Positions 23,599 to 33,300 of a stretch of 64,000 nucleotides of DNA are shown in pieces (the first letter of the stretch is position 1; every line of letters begins with the position of its first letter). Below the pieces are notes generated by a model. That model made no database searches. It saw only the letters and a list, made by a program, of their open reading frames with translations, and was not told the DNA's origin. This DNA is from an uncultured Geobacteraceae bacterium (GTDB lineage Bacteria > Desulfobacterota > Desulfuromonadia > Geobacterales > Pseudopelobacteraceae): positions 102,610 through 166,609 of the forward strand of contig CAJAFV010000097.1 of assembly GCA_903939115.1 (NCBI GenBank). Reading direction: 5' to 3'. The translations under genes were made by a program, and so were the position numbers.

Positions 23599-24837
23599 CT
23601 AGAAAAATTCGCGGAACCACCCCTTCATCCGTCCAAATACAGAACCGAACAGGTTCGTGTCAGGTCTGCTGGCCGGAAACTCACGGGCGCCCGAGTTGCG
23701 GCTTCCGTAAATAACAAGGCCAACGCCGGTGGCATATACCGGGGACTTCACAACATCCATCAATCCACCGATTTTTTGCGGGAGACCACGACGCACCGGC
23801 AGGTTAAAGATCTGCTCCGCCAACTCCGGAATCCCTTCAAGGATGCTGGAGCCGCCGGTAATGACAACTCCCGACGCGATCGAGTCTTCGAGGCCGGATT
23901 TAATGATCTCCCGATTGACGAGAGAAAAGATCTCTTCCATACGTGGACCAAGAATCTCACATAATACATTGCGCGAAAGTTCACGCGGTTTGCGCCCGCC
24001 AACGCTCGGTACCTCGATCTTGTCCTCTTTGCCAACCAGTGAAGCCAGGCAGCAGCCATATTTCTGTTTGATCTTCTCCGCTTCGGCAAACGGAGTGCGC
24101 AACCCAACGGCAATATCATTCGTCAGCTGATTGCCGCCCAGTGAAATTACGGATGTATACTTTATTGCCCCCTCTGCAAAAATGGCAATGTCCGTTGTAC
24201 CGCCGCCAATGTCGACCATGCAGACGCCAAGCTCTTTTTCGTCTTCGGAAAGCACCGCGTGGGATGAGGCCAGCTGTTCCAGCACGATATCTGCCACGTC
24301 CAGCCCGGCCCGGTTGCACGATTTTACTATGTTCTGGGCACTTGCTACGGCGCCGGTGACGATATGTACTTTAGCTTCAAGCCTGACCCCGCTCATGCCA
24401 AGTGGTTCGCGGATACCATCCTGTTCGTCGATGATGAATTCCTGCGGCAGGATGTGCAGTACTTCCCTGTCCATCGGGATGTTGATCGCTTTGGCCGCCT
24501 CGATAACCCGGCGCACATCCTCTTGCGAAACCTCACGATTCTTGATGGCAATAACGCCGTTGGAGTTCAATCCTTTGATATGTCCCCCGGCGATGCCGGC
24601 GTACACGGACTTGATCTCGCAGCCGGCCATCAATTCTGCTTCCTCGATGGCTTTCCGGATGGCTCCCACGGTACTTTCAATATTGATGACCACCCCTTTG
24701 CGTAAACCACTGGAAAGGCTGGTTCCAATGCCAACAATGTCGATACCTTCTTCCGTGACATTGCCGATGATAGCACAAATCTTGGTTGTACCGATGTCGA
24801 GGCCGACGATCAGATTTTCCCGTTTTGTTGCTGACAT
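23599..24837 (-). CDS. ftsA: Cell division protein FtsA
   Basis: 412-residue actin-like ATPase that tethers FtsZ to the membrane. It has the phosphate 1 motif VGLDIGTTKI, phosphate 2 MVDIGGGTTDIAIF and adenosine motif VVITGGSSILEG. The C-terminus, RMKGWFREFF, is an amphipathic helix that acts as membrane anchor. It is 38 bp downstream of ftsQ in the same direction. Confidence 0.97.
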   Translation of the reverse strand: MSATKRENLIVGLDIGTTKICAIIGNVTEEGIDIVGIGTSLSSGLRKGVVINIESTVGAIRKAIEEAELMAGCEIKSVYAGIAGGHIKGLNSNGVIAIKNREVSQEDVRRVIEAAKAINIPMDREVLHILPQEFIIDEQDGIREPLGMSGVRLEAKVHIVTGAVASAQNIVKSCNRAGLDVADIVLEQLASSHAVLSEDEKELGVCMVDIGGGTTDIAIFAEGAIKYTSVISLGGNQLTNDIAVGLRTPFAEAEKIKQKYGCCLASLVGKEDKIEVPSVGGRKPRELSRNVLCEILGPRMEEIFSLVNREIIKSGLEDSIASGVVITGGSSILEGIPELAEQIFNLPVRRGLPQKIGGLMDVVKSPVYATGVGLVIYGSRNSGAREFPASRPDTNLFGSVFGRMKGWFREFF

Positions 24838-24875
24838 ACGTACTCCCCCCCTGCTGCAAAATATAAATGTGTTAA

Positions 24876-25700
24876 CTAGCTTTTTTTGACGATTATTTTG
24901 TCGTTGTAATCAAGGTCGATATAATGAATTGACGGCAACTGCACCAATAAATCCCGGTAGATACGAGCAAAACGTTCTATTTTTGCGGGGAAATCTCCCG
25001 AGCCGACTTTGACCGGAAGTGCGCCGGAAGCGGTGAACAGGGTAAAACCATAACCCTTATCGTAATGAATCTCTGATACATCCGCAAGGATAAATGCGCC
25101 CTTTTCCCGTAATACTTTCAGGAGATAGCATGTCGCCTCAAGCGCCTCTTTAGTGCCTTTCGGGTCACTGCCCAGTTCTTCCTCGCTAAAACCGGTGATG
25201 ACCGGATAATCAAGTTTGTCTCCCTGGTTAAGCACCTTGAAGACGATTCCCTTCTTGTCGAGATAATAGATGAACCCCATGTTGACAATCGCAATCGGTT
25301 CGCGTTCTGCTATGACAATAGAAACGGTATCAGGAAAATATCGATTAATACGCACCGTCTCCACCCAGGGATTCTGCAGAATATGCTCTCCCATGCGCTT
25401 CAGGTTCATGCTGAGCAGGGCTTTTCCCGGTTCAACGCCTGCTAATCCGAGAATTTCCTCGCGGGTAAGATGTTTGGCGCTGGTGACTTCAATTGACTTG
25501 AGGGAAAACAGGGTTACCTTTGATACGACGCGGTACATACCATAGAGGATGCCACTCGTAAGCGTAAAAAGAGCCACTCCGGTGACAACCATTTTCAGCG
25601 GGCGCAGATATTTTTTAAAATCAAGCGGTTTCCGCTGGACTTTTGTTTTATTCGGCGCCACCTTTTTGCGCTGATATGAAGAGTTTGCGAAATCCCGCAT
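24876..25700 (-). CDS. ftsQ: Cell division protein FtsQ/DivIB
   Basis: 274 residues. A basic cytosolic N-terminus (RKKVAPNKTKVQRKPLDFKK) is followed by one membrane segment (about 33-58) and the POTRA domain, starting at LKSIEVTSAKHLTREEILGLAG and including NPWVETVRINRYFPDTV, a conserved FtsQ block. It joins FtsL and FtsB in the divisome. It starts 3 bp after ddl. Confidence 0.95.
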   Translation of the reverse strand: MRDFANSSYQRKKVAPNKTKVQRKPLDFKKYLRPLKMVVTGVALFTLTSGILYGMYRVVSKVTLFSLKSIEVTSAKHLTREEILGLAGVEPGKALLSMNLKRMGEHILQNPWVETVRINRYFPDTVSIVIAEREPIAIVNMGFIYYLDKKGIVFKVLNQGDKLDYPVITGFSEEELGSDPKGTKEALEATCYLLKVLREKGAFILADVSEIHYDKGYGFTLFTASGALPVKVGSGDFPAKIERFARIYRDLLVQLPSIHYIDLDYNDKIIVKKS

Positions 25701-25703
25701 CAG

Positions 25704-26630
25704 TTACTGCACCTTGATCGAAAGTGACGCTGATTCAATTATTTGTGAAACAAGGGCTTCAAATGAAAGCCCTGCACCTTTAGCCGCAATTTCAGGCAGG
25801 AGTGAGAGGGCGGTCATTCCCGGCAGTGTATTTACCTCAAGGACATAACATTCGCCGGCAGGTGTCACCAACAGATCTACGCGGCTGTATCCCTTGCATC
25901 CGAGGGCGAGATGAGCTGCAAGACCAACCTGCTGTGCTTTTTCATAGAGTGACGGTTCCAGGCGCGCGGGGAAAATATGCAGAGCCATGCCATCAGTGTA
26001 TTTGGTGGCGAAATCGTAAAACTCGTTTTTCGGGACAATCTCTATGGCACCTACCGGCGTATCGTTCAGAATGCCGACCTGTACCTCCTGTCCCTTGATA
26101 TACTGCTCTACCAGTATTTCATCGTCATACCGGAAAGCCTCTTCCAGGGCGGCTGCCAGCTGCGCTTCTTCTTTGACAATGGACACGCCTACCGAAGAAC
26201 CCTCCTGTACCGGCTTGACAACCAGCGGCAGGCCGAATGGCAGATCCGCCGCATTAACAGCTTCCCCGCGTTGGTAGCACCGAAATGGTGCCGTCAGAAT
26301 GCCGCTCGCGGTAAAGGACTGCTTGCTGTACAGCTTGTGCATGGCAAGAGCGCTGGCCAGCACGCCGGATCCGGTATACGGGATCTGCTGCAGTTCCAGC
26401 AACCCCTGCACGCAGCCATCTTCGCCGTAGCGGCCATGCAGGGCGATAAAGGCGGCTTCTACTCCTTCACGTTTCAGAACTTCAGCCAAATCACGCCCGA
26501 CATCAATTGTCACCGCGTTGTACCCCTGCGCGACAAGAGCCTGATGGACAGCGGCACCGCTCTTCAATGAAACCTCGCGCTCGGCCGACAGTCCGCCGAA
26601 CAGTACACCGATTTTTTTTGATTTCATCAT
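25704..26630 (-). CDS. ddl: D-alanine-D-alanine ligase
   Basis: 308-residue ATP-grasp enzyme that makes D-Ala-D-Ala for the peptidoglycan stem. Visible: [18 protein letters not shown] at the N-terminus, LHGRYGEDG, the ATP-binding [15 protein letters not shown], and metal-binding [11 protein letters not shown]. The tyrosine of the ligase omega loop is in [16 protein letters not shown] precedes the first of two ATGs. It lies 42 bp after murB. Confidence 0.96.
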   Translation of the reverse strand: MMKSKKIGVLFGGLSAEREVSLKSGAAVHQALVAQGYNAVTIDVGRDLAEVLKREGVEAAFIALHGRYGEDGCVQGLLELQQIPYTGSGVLASALAMHKLYSKQSFTASGILTAPFRCYQRGEAVNAADLPFGLPLVVKPVQEGSSVGVSIVKEEAQLAAALEEAFRYDDEILVEQYIKGQEVQVGILNDTPVGAIEIVPKNEFYDFATKYTDGMALHIFPARLEPSLYEKAQQVGLAAHLALGCKGYSRVDLLVTPAGECYVLEVNTLPGMTALSLLPEIAAKGAGLSFEALVSQIIESASLSIKVQ

Positions 26631-26672
26631 GCGGAAAGCCTTCCTGTTCAGCTGTACAAACGGACTATTTCG

Positions 26673-27509
26673 TTAAATTTCGCCCACTATACGCACTTCT
26701 TCCTCAAGTGTCACGCCAGATGTTGCGAAAACAGCATTTATTATGCGTTCAGCCAGATCTAAAAAATCCTGCGTAGATGCTTCACCGGTGTTTACCAGGA
26801 AATTGCTGTGCACCTCGGAGGCCTGAGCCCCGCCAACGCGTGCGCCGCGCATTCCTGCAGCGTCAATTAATCTCCAGGCGACCTTGCCGTCCGGGTTTTT
26901 GAAGAACGATCCCGCGCTTGGATAGCCGACATTATGCTTGGATCGTCGCAGTTCGCTGTCTTTGCGGATCTCTTCCTCAGTCTGGTGCGCTTCGCGCTCG
27001 TCCAGCTTAAACTGTGCCGCCAGAATAATGTCACCGTCTTGAAGTTTTAGATGGCGGTACCCGTAATCAAGGTCCTCTATTCTGAAGTCGTAAATATTTC
27101 CGCCGCGCAGCAAAGTAAGCTGATCCGTCCGTTCCAAAATTCCTTCACCATACGCTCCGGCGTTCATCTTGATCGCCCCGCCAATAGTACCGGGAATTCC
27201 GGAGATAAAGCCAATGCCCCCCAGTCCAGTCTTCTGAGCGAAACGAACTACCGCAAGATTTTCCGCACCCGCTTCAGCTTTAATAACCAGGCCTCCAACG
27301 GAGGAAATGCGGTTGAACCGCTCGAGTGAAATTATCGCTCCGCGAATCCCCTTGTCCCGCACCAGCAGGTTATACCCCCTGCCGATCGGCAGCCATGGAA
27401 TATTCTGCTCACCGAGCCATGACAGCAGAACCTTGAGATCTTCAACATCCTCCGGAATCGCGAACAGATCAGCCGGACCGCCGACCTTAAGCGAGGTGTG
27501 AAGGCTCAT
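26673..27509 (-). CDS. murB: UDP-N-acetylenolpyruvoylglucosamine reductase MurB
   Basis: 278 residues from the first ATG. FAD-binding PCMH domain with LPIGRGYNLLV and GISGIPGTIGGAIKMNAGAYG, and a C-terminal domain with the proton-donor region YPSAGSFFKNPDG and a catalytic Glu near ASEVHSNFLVNTG. It reduces UDP-GlcNAc-enolpyruvate to UDP-MurNAc. The usual N-terminal 15-20 residues lie upstream of this ATG in the same open frame (LEIRGQLLQSEP). Translation may therefore begin at the CTG at 27560, which overlaps the murC stop (CTGA) behind GGAGAG, giving about 295 residues. Confidence 0.95.
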   Translation of the reverse strand: MSLHTSLKVGGPADLFAIPEDVEDLKVLLSWLGEQNIPWLPIGRGYNLLVRDKGIRGAIISLERFNRISSVGGLVIKAEAGAENLAVVRFAQKTGLGGIGFISGIPGTIGGAIKMNAGAYGEGILERTDQLTLLRGGNIYDFRIEDLDYGYRHLKLQDGDIILAAQFKLDEREAHQTEEEIRKDSELRRSKHNVGYPSAGSFFKNPDGKVAWRLIDAAGMRGARVGGAQASEVHSNFLVNTGEASTQDFLDLAERIINAVFATSGVTLEEEVRIVGEI

Positions 27510-27556
27510 CGGTTCTGATTGCAGCAGCTGGCCGCGTATTTCGAGCCCGACAGGCT

Positions 27557-28936
27557 TCAGTTCCGCTCTCCGATCAATGTTACGAGCGCTTCACCCTGCT
27601 GCCAGATATTTCCAGCGCCGAGGGTAATGACGATATCGCCTTCGCGGACGACCCCGGCCAGATGCTCGGGGATCAGTTCTCGATTAGAGATCCAGGTTAC
27701 ATCTTTCTGGCCGTGACGAAGGATCTCGGCAGCAAGACGTTCGGATGATGCCCCTTTAATCGGCTGCTCGCCGGCAGCGTACACATCAGTTAAAATCAAT
27801 ACGTCGGCATCGTAGAAGGCGGTGACGAATTCGTTGAACAGCTCATGGGTCCGACTGTAGCGATGCGGCTGAAATGCCGCAATAATCCTGCGCTCCGGCC
27901 ATCCCTGACGGGCCGCTGACAGTGTCGCCTTTATTTCGGCGGGGTGATGGCCATAGTCGTCGACAACCATGATGCCCTTTGGTTCTCCTCTTACGGTAAA
28001 CCGTCGTCCAACGCCGCTGAACGCCGCAAAGCCTTCCTGGATGGCGGTAAACGGCACATCCAGTTCAAGTGCCACGGCGATGCAGGCCATTGCGTTCAGA
28101 ACGTTGTGCGCACCCGGCATCGGGAAGGAGATTTCGCCAAGTCGGTACCCTTTGAAATGGGCGATAAATGACGTCTGAAAACCGTCATGTCTGATATGTG
28201 TGGCTCGAATATCAGCCTGGGCTGACAGGCCGTACGTCATGTACCGTTTTTTGACCCGTGGCAGAATTTCGCGAATGTTTTTGTCATCGAGACAGAGGAC
28301 GGCGAGGCCGTAAAACGGCACCTTGTTGATGAACTCTACAAACGTGTCCTTGATCTCTTCGATCCCGGAATAATGATCGAGATGGTCGGCGTCTATATTT
28401 GTTACGACGGCGATGGTCGGCGAAAGCATCAGAAAGGAGCCGTCCGATTCGTCAGCTTCGGCAAGCAGGAATTTGCCCTGCCCGATCTGGGCGTTGGTGC
28501 CGATGGCATTCAGTTTGCCCCCGATCACAACCGTAGGGTCGATGCCGGCATGGCCAAGAATGGCTGCGCCCATTGAGGTGGTGGTTGTTTTTCCGTGAGT
28601 ACCGGCGATGGCGATACCGAATTTCATACGCATCAATTCTGCCAGCATTTCGGCGCGTGGGATAACCGGAACATGCAGCTTCTTGGCCTCGATCACTTCC
28701 GGGTTGTCGTCATGTACCGCGGACGATATCACCACGACATCAACATTCTTCAGATTTTCGGCAGTGTGGCCGATGCTGATTTCCGCACCCAATCCGGCCA
28801 GACGCTCGGTAATGTCTGAGCCGCGCAGATCGGAACCGGAAACTTTATACCCCAGATTGAGCAGAACCTCGGCAATGCCGCTCATGCCGATGCCGCCGAT
28901 GCCGACGAAGTGAATTTTATCTATTTTTCCGTACAT
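27557..28936 (-). CDS. murC: UDP-N-acetylmuramate-L-alanine ligase MurC
   Basis: 459 residues. N-terminal Rossmann part [18 protein letters not shown], central ATP-binding [11 protein letters not shown], and C-terminal domain with [12 protein letters not shown] and [13 protein letters not shown]. It adds the first residue of the peptide stem in the cytosol. Its stop overlaps the likely upstream start of murB. The vapBC pair separates it from murG. Confidence 0.97.
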   Translation of the reverse strand: MYGKIDKIHFVGIGGIGMSGIAEVLLNLGYKVSGSDLRGSDITERLAGLGAEISIGHTAENLKNVDVVVISSAVHDDNPEVIEAKKLHVPVIPRAEMLAELMRMKFGIAIAGTHGKTTTTSMGAAILGHAGIDPTVVIGGKLNAIGTNAQIGQGKFLLAEADESDGSFLMLSPTIAVVTNIDADHLDHYSGIEEIKDTFVEFINKVPFYGLAVLCLDDKNIREILPRVKKRYMTYGLSAQADIRATHIRHDGFQTSFIAHFKGYRLGEISFPMPGAHNVLNAMACIAVALELDVPFTAIQEGFAAFSGVGRRFTVRGEPKGIMVVDDYGHHPAEIKATLSAARQGWPERRIIAAFQPHRYSRTHELFNEFVTAFYDADVLILTDVYAAGEQPIKGASSERLAAEILRHGQKDVTWISNRELIPEHLAGVVREGDIVITLGAGNIWQQGEALVTLIGERN

Positions 28937-28981
28937 GGTTTTGTCCTCTGTAATACCTTGAGTTATTAAACGGTAAACGTC

Positions 28982-29395
28982 TCACGCCTGTACAATCCGC
29001 AATCCGGCCAGTTCCGCTGCAATGCACTGCCGGGCGTCAGAGGAGATAAAAACATCTGCATTAAGTGCCAGAGCGCTTCCTATGTGGATGGCATCCATGC
29101 CACGCAGAGTATTGTTTTCCAATGCAATAATCGAATGTCGAATGACCTCGGGTGTCAGGTCGCAGATAGCGACATCGATTACATCAGTCATAAGCATGGC
29201 CTTTAGATGCCGATATTGAAGCGAAGTGATCTGCTTTTCCCGCTGAAGGCGACAAAACGCCGAAATGATTTCGGGCAGGGCGATGCCGGAGAGGCAGAGT
29301 TCCGTCGCCTGGTCGCACCAGGAAAGCACAAGCTCGCTTCCCTCCTCACGGACATAGCGTTTGACAAAAGCGGATGAATCGAGAAAGACCCGCAT
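28982..29395 (-). CDS. vapC: VapC-family PIN-domain toxin
   Basis: 137-residue PIN nuclease. The acidic active site is visible: Asp in FLDSSAFVKRY, Glu in ALPEIISAF, Asp in RGMDAIHIGSAL and Asp in FISSDARQ. VapC toxins cut tRNA or rRNA; the target here is unknown. The ATG shares one base with the antitoxin stop (TGATG), the usual coupled arrangement. It sits inside the dcw cluster, between murG and murC, in the same direction. Confidence 0.9.
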   Translation of the reverse strand: MRVFLDSSAFVKRYVREEGSELVLSWCDQATELCLSGIALPEIISAFCRLQREKQITSLQYRHLKAMLMTDVIDVAICDLTPEVIRHSIIALENNTLRGMDAIHIGSALALNADVFISSDARQCIAAELAGLRIVQA

Positions 29396-29622
29396 CAGGA
29401 GACGGTCTGCCGTTCTTCAAGGATGAGCTTGCTGAGCGATACGCCGTCTATTGTCAAAGGTTGCGCCACACGGCGCTTCCAGGAAGGGAGATCTTGAGGG
29501 AGCGGCACAATATCGGCAATAGGCTTGCCATTGCGCACAATCCTGACTGACTCGCCCGATTCGACAAAATCAAAGTACTGCTTGGCATGATTGCGTAATT
29601 CAGAAAAAGTTGCCTGTTTCAT
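29395..29622 (-). CDS. Phd/YefM-family antitoxin
   Basis: 75 residues. The N-terminal Phd/YefM dimerisation and DNA-binding fold shows TFSELRNHAKQYFDFVESG, followed by SVRIVRNGKPIADIVPL. The C-terminal arm (about 45-75) would wrap the toxin. It precedes vapC with a 1-base overlap. An inverted repeat just upstream (29639-29677) is a plausible autorepression site. Confidence 0.9.
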   Translation of the reverse strand: MKQATFSELRNHAKQYFDFVESGESVRIVRNGKPIADIVPLPQDLPSWKRRVAQPLTIDGVSLSKLILEERQTVS

Positions 29623-29638
29623 AAATACCCCCTTATCT

Positions 29639-29677
29639 GTACGTACTGATGTAATACAGAGTGTACATCAGTGGTAC
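29639..29677 (-). promoter_or_regulatory. Operator-like inverted repeat upstream of the antitoxin gene
   Basis: ACTGATGTA (29645-29653) and TACATCAGT (29664-29672) are perfect 9-bp inverted arms, extended by GTAC at 29639-29642 and 29674-29677. The position, 20-55 bp before the antitoxin start, fits an operator for the Phd-like antitoxin and its toxin complex. Confidence 0.65.
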
Positions 29678-29705
29678 ATATAAATCCAGTCCGCCAAATT
29701 ATCTG

Positions 29706-30824
29706 CTAAAGATTTTCTGCCATCATCTCATCAACAATAATCCGTGCCGCATCCAGTCGTGCCAGACTAAAAGCCAAATCTCCGGTATGACGAACAAGAA
29801 CCTGATCGTGTGCCAGTGTCAGAATCGATTGTGCCAGCGTTGTTCCCGTTAGCTCCTGCTCGAGCATCATGAAGCAGGCATCCTTCTTGAGCAGAGCTTC
29901 GGCATTGCGACGCTGGTGATCATCGACGGCATGAGGAAACGGGATAAACAGGCACGCCTTACCGCAGGCGGTAACTTCAGCAATCGTAGTGGCCCCTGCG
30001 CGGCAGATGATCAAATCTGCCGTGGCGTATTCTGCCGCCATGTCACTGATAAAGGGGGTGACCTTCGCCTCAACCCCTGCCGCACGGTAGGCCGCGGCTA
30101 CTTCTGCGCACTCTTTTTCACCGGTCTGATGGGTAATTGCCAGCCTGACGGAGCTCTCTTTTAATAATGGGACGGCCTCAGTCATGGCGGCGTTGATGGC
30201 GTGGGCGCCCTGGCTGCCGCCGAATATGAAGAGGTGAAATTCCCCCTGACCACGTTGATCACTTCCCCCGTTTGACAAAGGGGAGATTGAGGCTGAATGT
30301 GCCTTGTCAACCATGTTCAATATCTGTCGCCGTAACGGGTTACCGGTCAACTGGGTCGTTGCGGAGGGAAAATAGCGGGCTGATTCTTCAAGTGTGATAA
30401 AGACTTTGCTGGCAAAGCGTGCCAACAGGCGATTCGTGAGGCCGGGAATGGCGTTTTGTTCATGGATAAAGCGGGGGATCGCCATGCCACGGGAAGCCAG
30501 TACCATAGGGAGCGAGGCGTAGCCGCCGACGCCGAGTACCATGTCCGGTCGGAACTTCTTCAGTATTTTTCTCGACTGTGCATAGCCATATGCCATCATA
30601 GCTGCACCTTTAATCTGACTGAAAGTCCCCTTGCCGCGAATCCCCGCAGCAGATATCAACTCCAGCTGATAGCCTTCCGCCGGAACGGCCCGGGCTTCAA
30701 TGCCACGTTCGGTTCCGACAAACAAGACTTCATTGGCCGGGTTACGAGACAGAAAATCTTCGGCGACGGCTATGCCGGGGAAGAGATGCCCGCCGGTGCC
30801 GCCGCCGGCAATGATCAGTTTCAT
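29706..30824 (-). CDS. murG: UDP-GlcNAc:lipid I GlcNAc transferase MurG
   Basis: 372 residues, GT28 family. N-terminal loop GGGTGGHLFPGIAVAE, second glycine loop GVGGYASLP, acceptor region HEQNAIPG, and C-terminal donor site FGGSQGAHAIN and CRAGATTIAEV. It converts lipid I to lipid II at the inner face of the membrane. ATG 30824 follows GGAGG; the longer frame upstream overlaps ftsW and is not real. The start overlaps the ftsW stop by four bases (ATGA). Confidence 0.97.
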   Translation of the reverse strand: MKLIIAGGGTGGHLFPGIAVAEDFLSRNPANEVLFVGTERGIEARAVPAEGYQLELISAAGIRGKGTFSQIKGAAMMAYGYAQSRKILKKFRPDMVLGVGGYASLPMVLASRGMAIPRFIHEQNAIPGLTNRLLARFASKVFITLEESARYFPSATTQLTGNPLRRQILNMVDKAHSASISPLSNGGSDQRGQGEFHLFIFGGSQGAHAINAAMTEAVPLLKESSVRLAITHQTGEKECAEVAAAYRAAGVEAKVTPFISDMAAEYATADLIICRAGATTIAEVTACGKACLFIPFPHAVDDHQRRNAEALLKKDACFMMLEQELTGTTLAQSILTLAHDQVLVRHTGDLAFSLARLDAARIIVDEMMAENL

Positions 30825-31948
30825 TGTTCCTCCTTGAGGCTGATGGAGGATATCTTCAGTCCCGATGATATGTTGAGTAGAATTCCGACGGCAAACAGAC
30901 TGATTAACAGCGAACTGCCACCGTAGCTGATAAACGGGAGTGCCAGGCCTTTGGTCGGGACCATGCCGGTTACGACACACATGTTTACCGATGCTTCAAT
31001 GCCGAACAGTACGGCGATTCCGAGCGCAAGAAAACGCCCGAACGTGTCAGGAGCGGCTACTGCGATACGCATGGCGCGCTGCACCAGCAGGAAAAACATG
31101 CCGGTAATTACGATCACACCAAGAAATCCGAGCTCTTCGCCTACAACGGCAAGTATAAAGTCGGTATGCGCTTCCGGCAGATAGAACAGCTTCTGTTTTC
31201 CCTCGCCCAGTCCCACACCGAATAGACCTCCAGTCCCGAGAGCAAGCCAGGATTGGATGATCTGGAAGCCGCTGTTCTGGGGATCCTGCCACGGGTCAAG
31301 AAACGCGAGGATGCGCCGTTTGCGGTAGGCAACATTCATTACCAGAAAATAGATGAACGGCATTGACATGAGAACGATGGAAATGATGTAGACGAGCCGC
31401 GTACCGGCGGCAAAGAGCATGATGATGGCAACGGCAGCCAGAGTCAAAGCCGAGCCCATATCAGGCTGCTTGAGCAGGAGTCCGAGCATCACAACCAGGA
31501 TCAGCATATATGAAACAAAGCCGGGTCCGAGCTGTTTGATCTTGTCCTGCTTTCTGTCCAGCGAATAGGCCATGTACATGATCAGGGCGATCTTGGCTAC
31601 TTCGGACGGCTGCAGGTTAAATCCGGGTAGCCGTATCCAGCGTGAAGCCCCGCCGATGTTGCCGCCAATTCCGGGAATCAGCACCAGCACCAGCAGTACG
31701 ATGCAGCCAAGCAGGATAGGGGCGGCCAGCTTGCGCCAGAACTGGTAGTTGATCCGCATCGTTCCGAGCATCAGCGCAAAGCCGAGGAATGCGAACAGGC
31801 CCTGACGCTTGAGGAAAAAGAAGCCGTCGTTAAAACGTTTGGCTGCCATGACGGAAGAGGCTGAATACACCATCACCACGCCGAAGCAGGTCAGGGCGAT
31901 GGCCATCAACATGATCACCAGATCATATTCCTCCAGTTTTTTAAACAT
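30821..31948 (-). CDS. ftsW: Lipid II polymerase FtsW
   Basis: 375-residue SEDS-family membrane glycosyltransferase with about ten membrane segments. Conserved SEDS features are PGIGGNIGGASRWIRL, FNLQPSEVAKIALIMYMAY, VGEELGFLG and a late FISYGGSSL. It works with FtsI in septal wall synthesis. Its start abuts murD. Confidence 0.97.
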   Translation of the reverse strand: MFKKLEEYDLVIMLMAIALTCFGVVMVYSASSVMAAKRFNDGFFFLKRQGLFAFLGFALMLGTMRINYQFWRKLAAPILLGCIVLLVLVLIPGIGGNIGGASRWIRLPGFNLQPSEVAKIALIMYMAYSLDRKQDKIKQLGPGFVSYMLILVVMLGLLLKQPDMGSALTLAAVAIIMLFAAGTRLVYIISIVLMSMPFIYFLVMNVAYRKRRILAFLDPWQDPQNSGFQIIQSWLALGTGGLFGVGLGEGKQKLFYLPEAHTDFILAVVGEELGFLGVIVITGMFFLLVQRAMRIAVAAPDTFGRFLALGIAVLFGIEASVNMCVVTGMVPTKGLALPFISYGGSSLLISLFAVGILLNISSGLKISSISLKEEQ

Positions 31949-33289
31949 TTACAGTGCCTTTACTGCGGCAATGAACCGCTCTGCCCGCTCTTCATAATCT
32001 TTGAACATATCAAAACTTGAGCAGGCTGGCGACATCAAAACAGTTCCGCCGGCAGCTGTCAGCTCCGCAGAAAGCCGCACCGCATCTTCCAGTGATTCCG
32101 TCAGCCGGGTGTCGGTCAGCGTTCCCAGTTCCTGCGCCATCCGACCGGCCGCTTCGCCGATCAGGATCAGGTGCCGCACCCGCTCTTTCACCAGCGGTGA
32201 AAGCGGTGCGTATGAACCACCCTTGTCTTTCCCCCCGGCAATGAGGGTGATGTCGGTAAAGCTTTCCAGCGCTTTCTCGACGCTGCCGACATTGGTGGCC
32301 TTGCTGTCCTCGTAGTAGCGGACGCCGTTCACATCGCGGACAAACTCCATACGGTGATGAAGCGCCTCGAAGCAGAGAATTGTCTCAAAGGTCTCATCCG
32401 GACGGCAGCCGAGTAAAAGCGCGCATGCCGTCGCAGCCATGATGTTTTCAAGATTGTGCACCCCCTGCAACCGGATGGCGGCGGTGGGAAAACACTCTTC
32501 ATGGCCGTTATGGCGATAGGTGATGACGCCGTCAGTGCAGAAAATTCCTTCTTCCAGCTCAATTTTTCGACTGAACGGGAACAGGGATGCCTTGAGACCC
32601 TGGACATGCTGCCAGACCAGTGGGTCGTCCCGATTCACAACGGCAAAGTCCTCTTCGGTCTGATTCTCAAAAATCCGCAGTTTGGCATTGATGTACGCCT
32701 GATAATTCGGATAACGATCAAGATGATCCTCACTGAGATTCAACAGCGCCGCCACAGTCGGCCGGAACGAGGTGATCCACTCCAGTTGGAACGAGCTGAT
32801 CTCTGCCACCACCTGATCGACGATTTGATGGGATTCTGCCACTTCAATCAGCGGGTCGCCGATATTGCCGCCGACAAAGGTGTGATAGCCGTTGTGTTTG
32901 AATATCGCACCCAGGATGGTCGTCGTTGTCGTTTTGCCGTTAGTGCCGGTTATCGCCGCCAGAGGAACATCGATGAAGCGTGCCGCCAGTTCGATTTCGC
33001 TGATAATTTCACGTCCGGCCAGCTTTGCCGCCACAAGTTGCGGTAACTCCATCGGTACGCCGGGGGAGACCACAATCAAGTCGCTGGCGAGAAAGGTTGT
33101 TTCGTCATGGCGCTCCAACTCCCGCTTTATACCGTATCCCTCAAGTTCTGCAAGCTGGGTCGTCAGGGCACTTGCGCTGCGCATATCGGTAACTGTTACC
33201 CGTGCGCCCTTCGAGGCCAGAAAACGGGCACAGGCCACGCCGGTTTTGGCAAGGCCGACGACGAGGATGTTTTTATCAGTAAACTTCAT
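31949..33289 (-). CDS. murD: UDP-N-acetylmuramoylalanine-D-glutamate ligase MurD
   Basis: 446 residues from ATG 33289 ([17 protein letters not shown]), the family-like start; an in-frame ATG at 33304 is possible. The ATP-binding motif is [15 protein letters not shown], then [17 protein letters not shown] and the C-terminal [12 protein letters not shown] and [10 protein letters not shown]. It adds D-Glu to UDP-MurNAc-L-Ala. Confidence 0.96.
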   Translation of the reverse strand: MKFTDKNILVVGLAKTGVACARFLASKGARVTVTDMRSASALTTQLAELEGYGIKRELERHDETTFLASDLIVVSPGVPMELPQLVAAKLAGREIISEIELAARFIDVPLAAITGTNGKTTTTTILGAIFKHNGYHTFVGGNIGDPLIEVAESHQIVDQVVAEISSFQLEWITSFRPTVAALLNLSEDHLDRYPNYQAYINAKLRIFENQTEEDFAVVNRDDPLVWQHVQGLKASLFPFSRKIELEEGIFCTDGVITYRHNGHEECFPTAAIRLQGVHNLENIMAATACALLLGCRPDETFETILCFEALHHRMEFVRDVNGVRYYEDSKATNVGSVEKALESFTDITLIAGGKDKGGSYAPLSPLVKERVRHLILIGEAAGRMAQELGTLTDTRLTESLEDAVRLSAELTAAGGTVLMSPACSSFDMFKDYEERAERFIAAVKAL

Positions 33290-33300
33290 TGTAACCGGCC

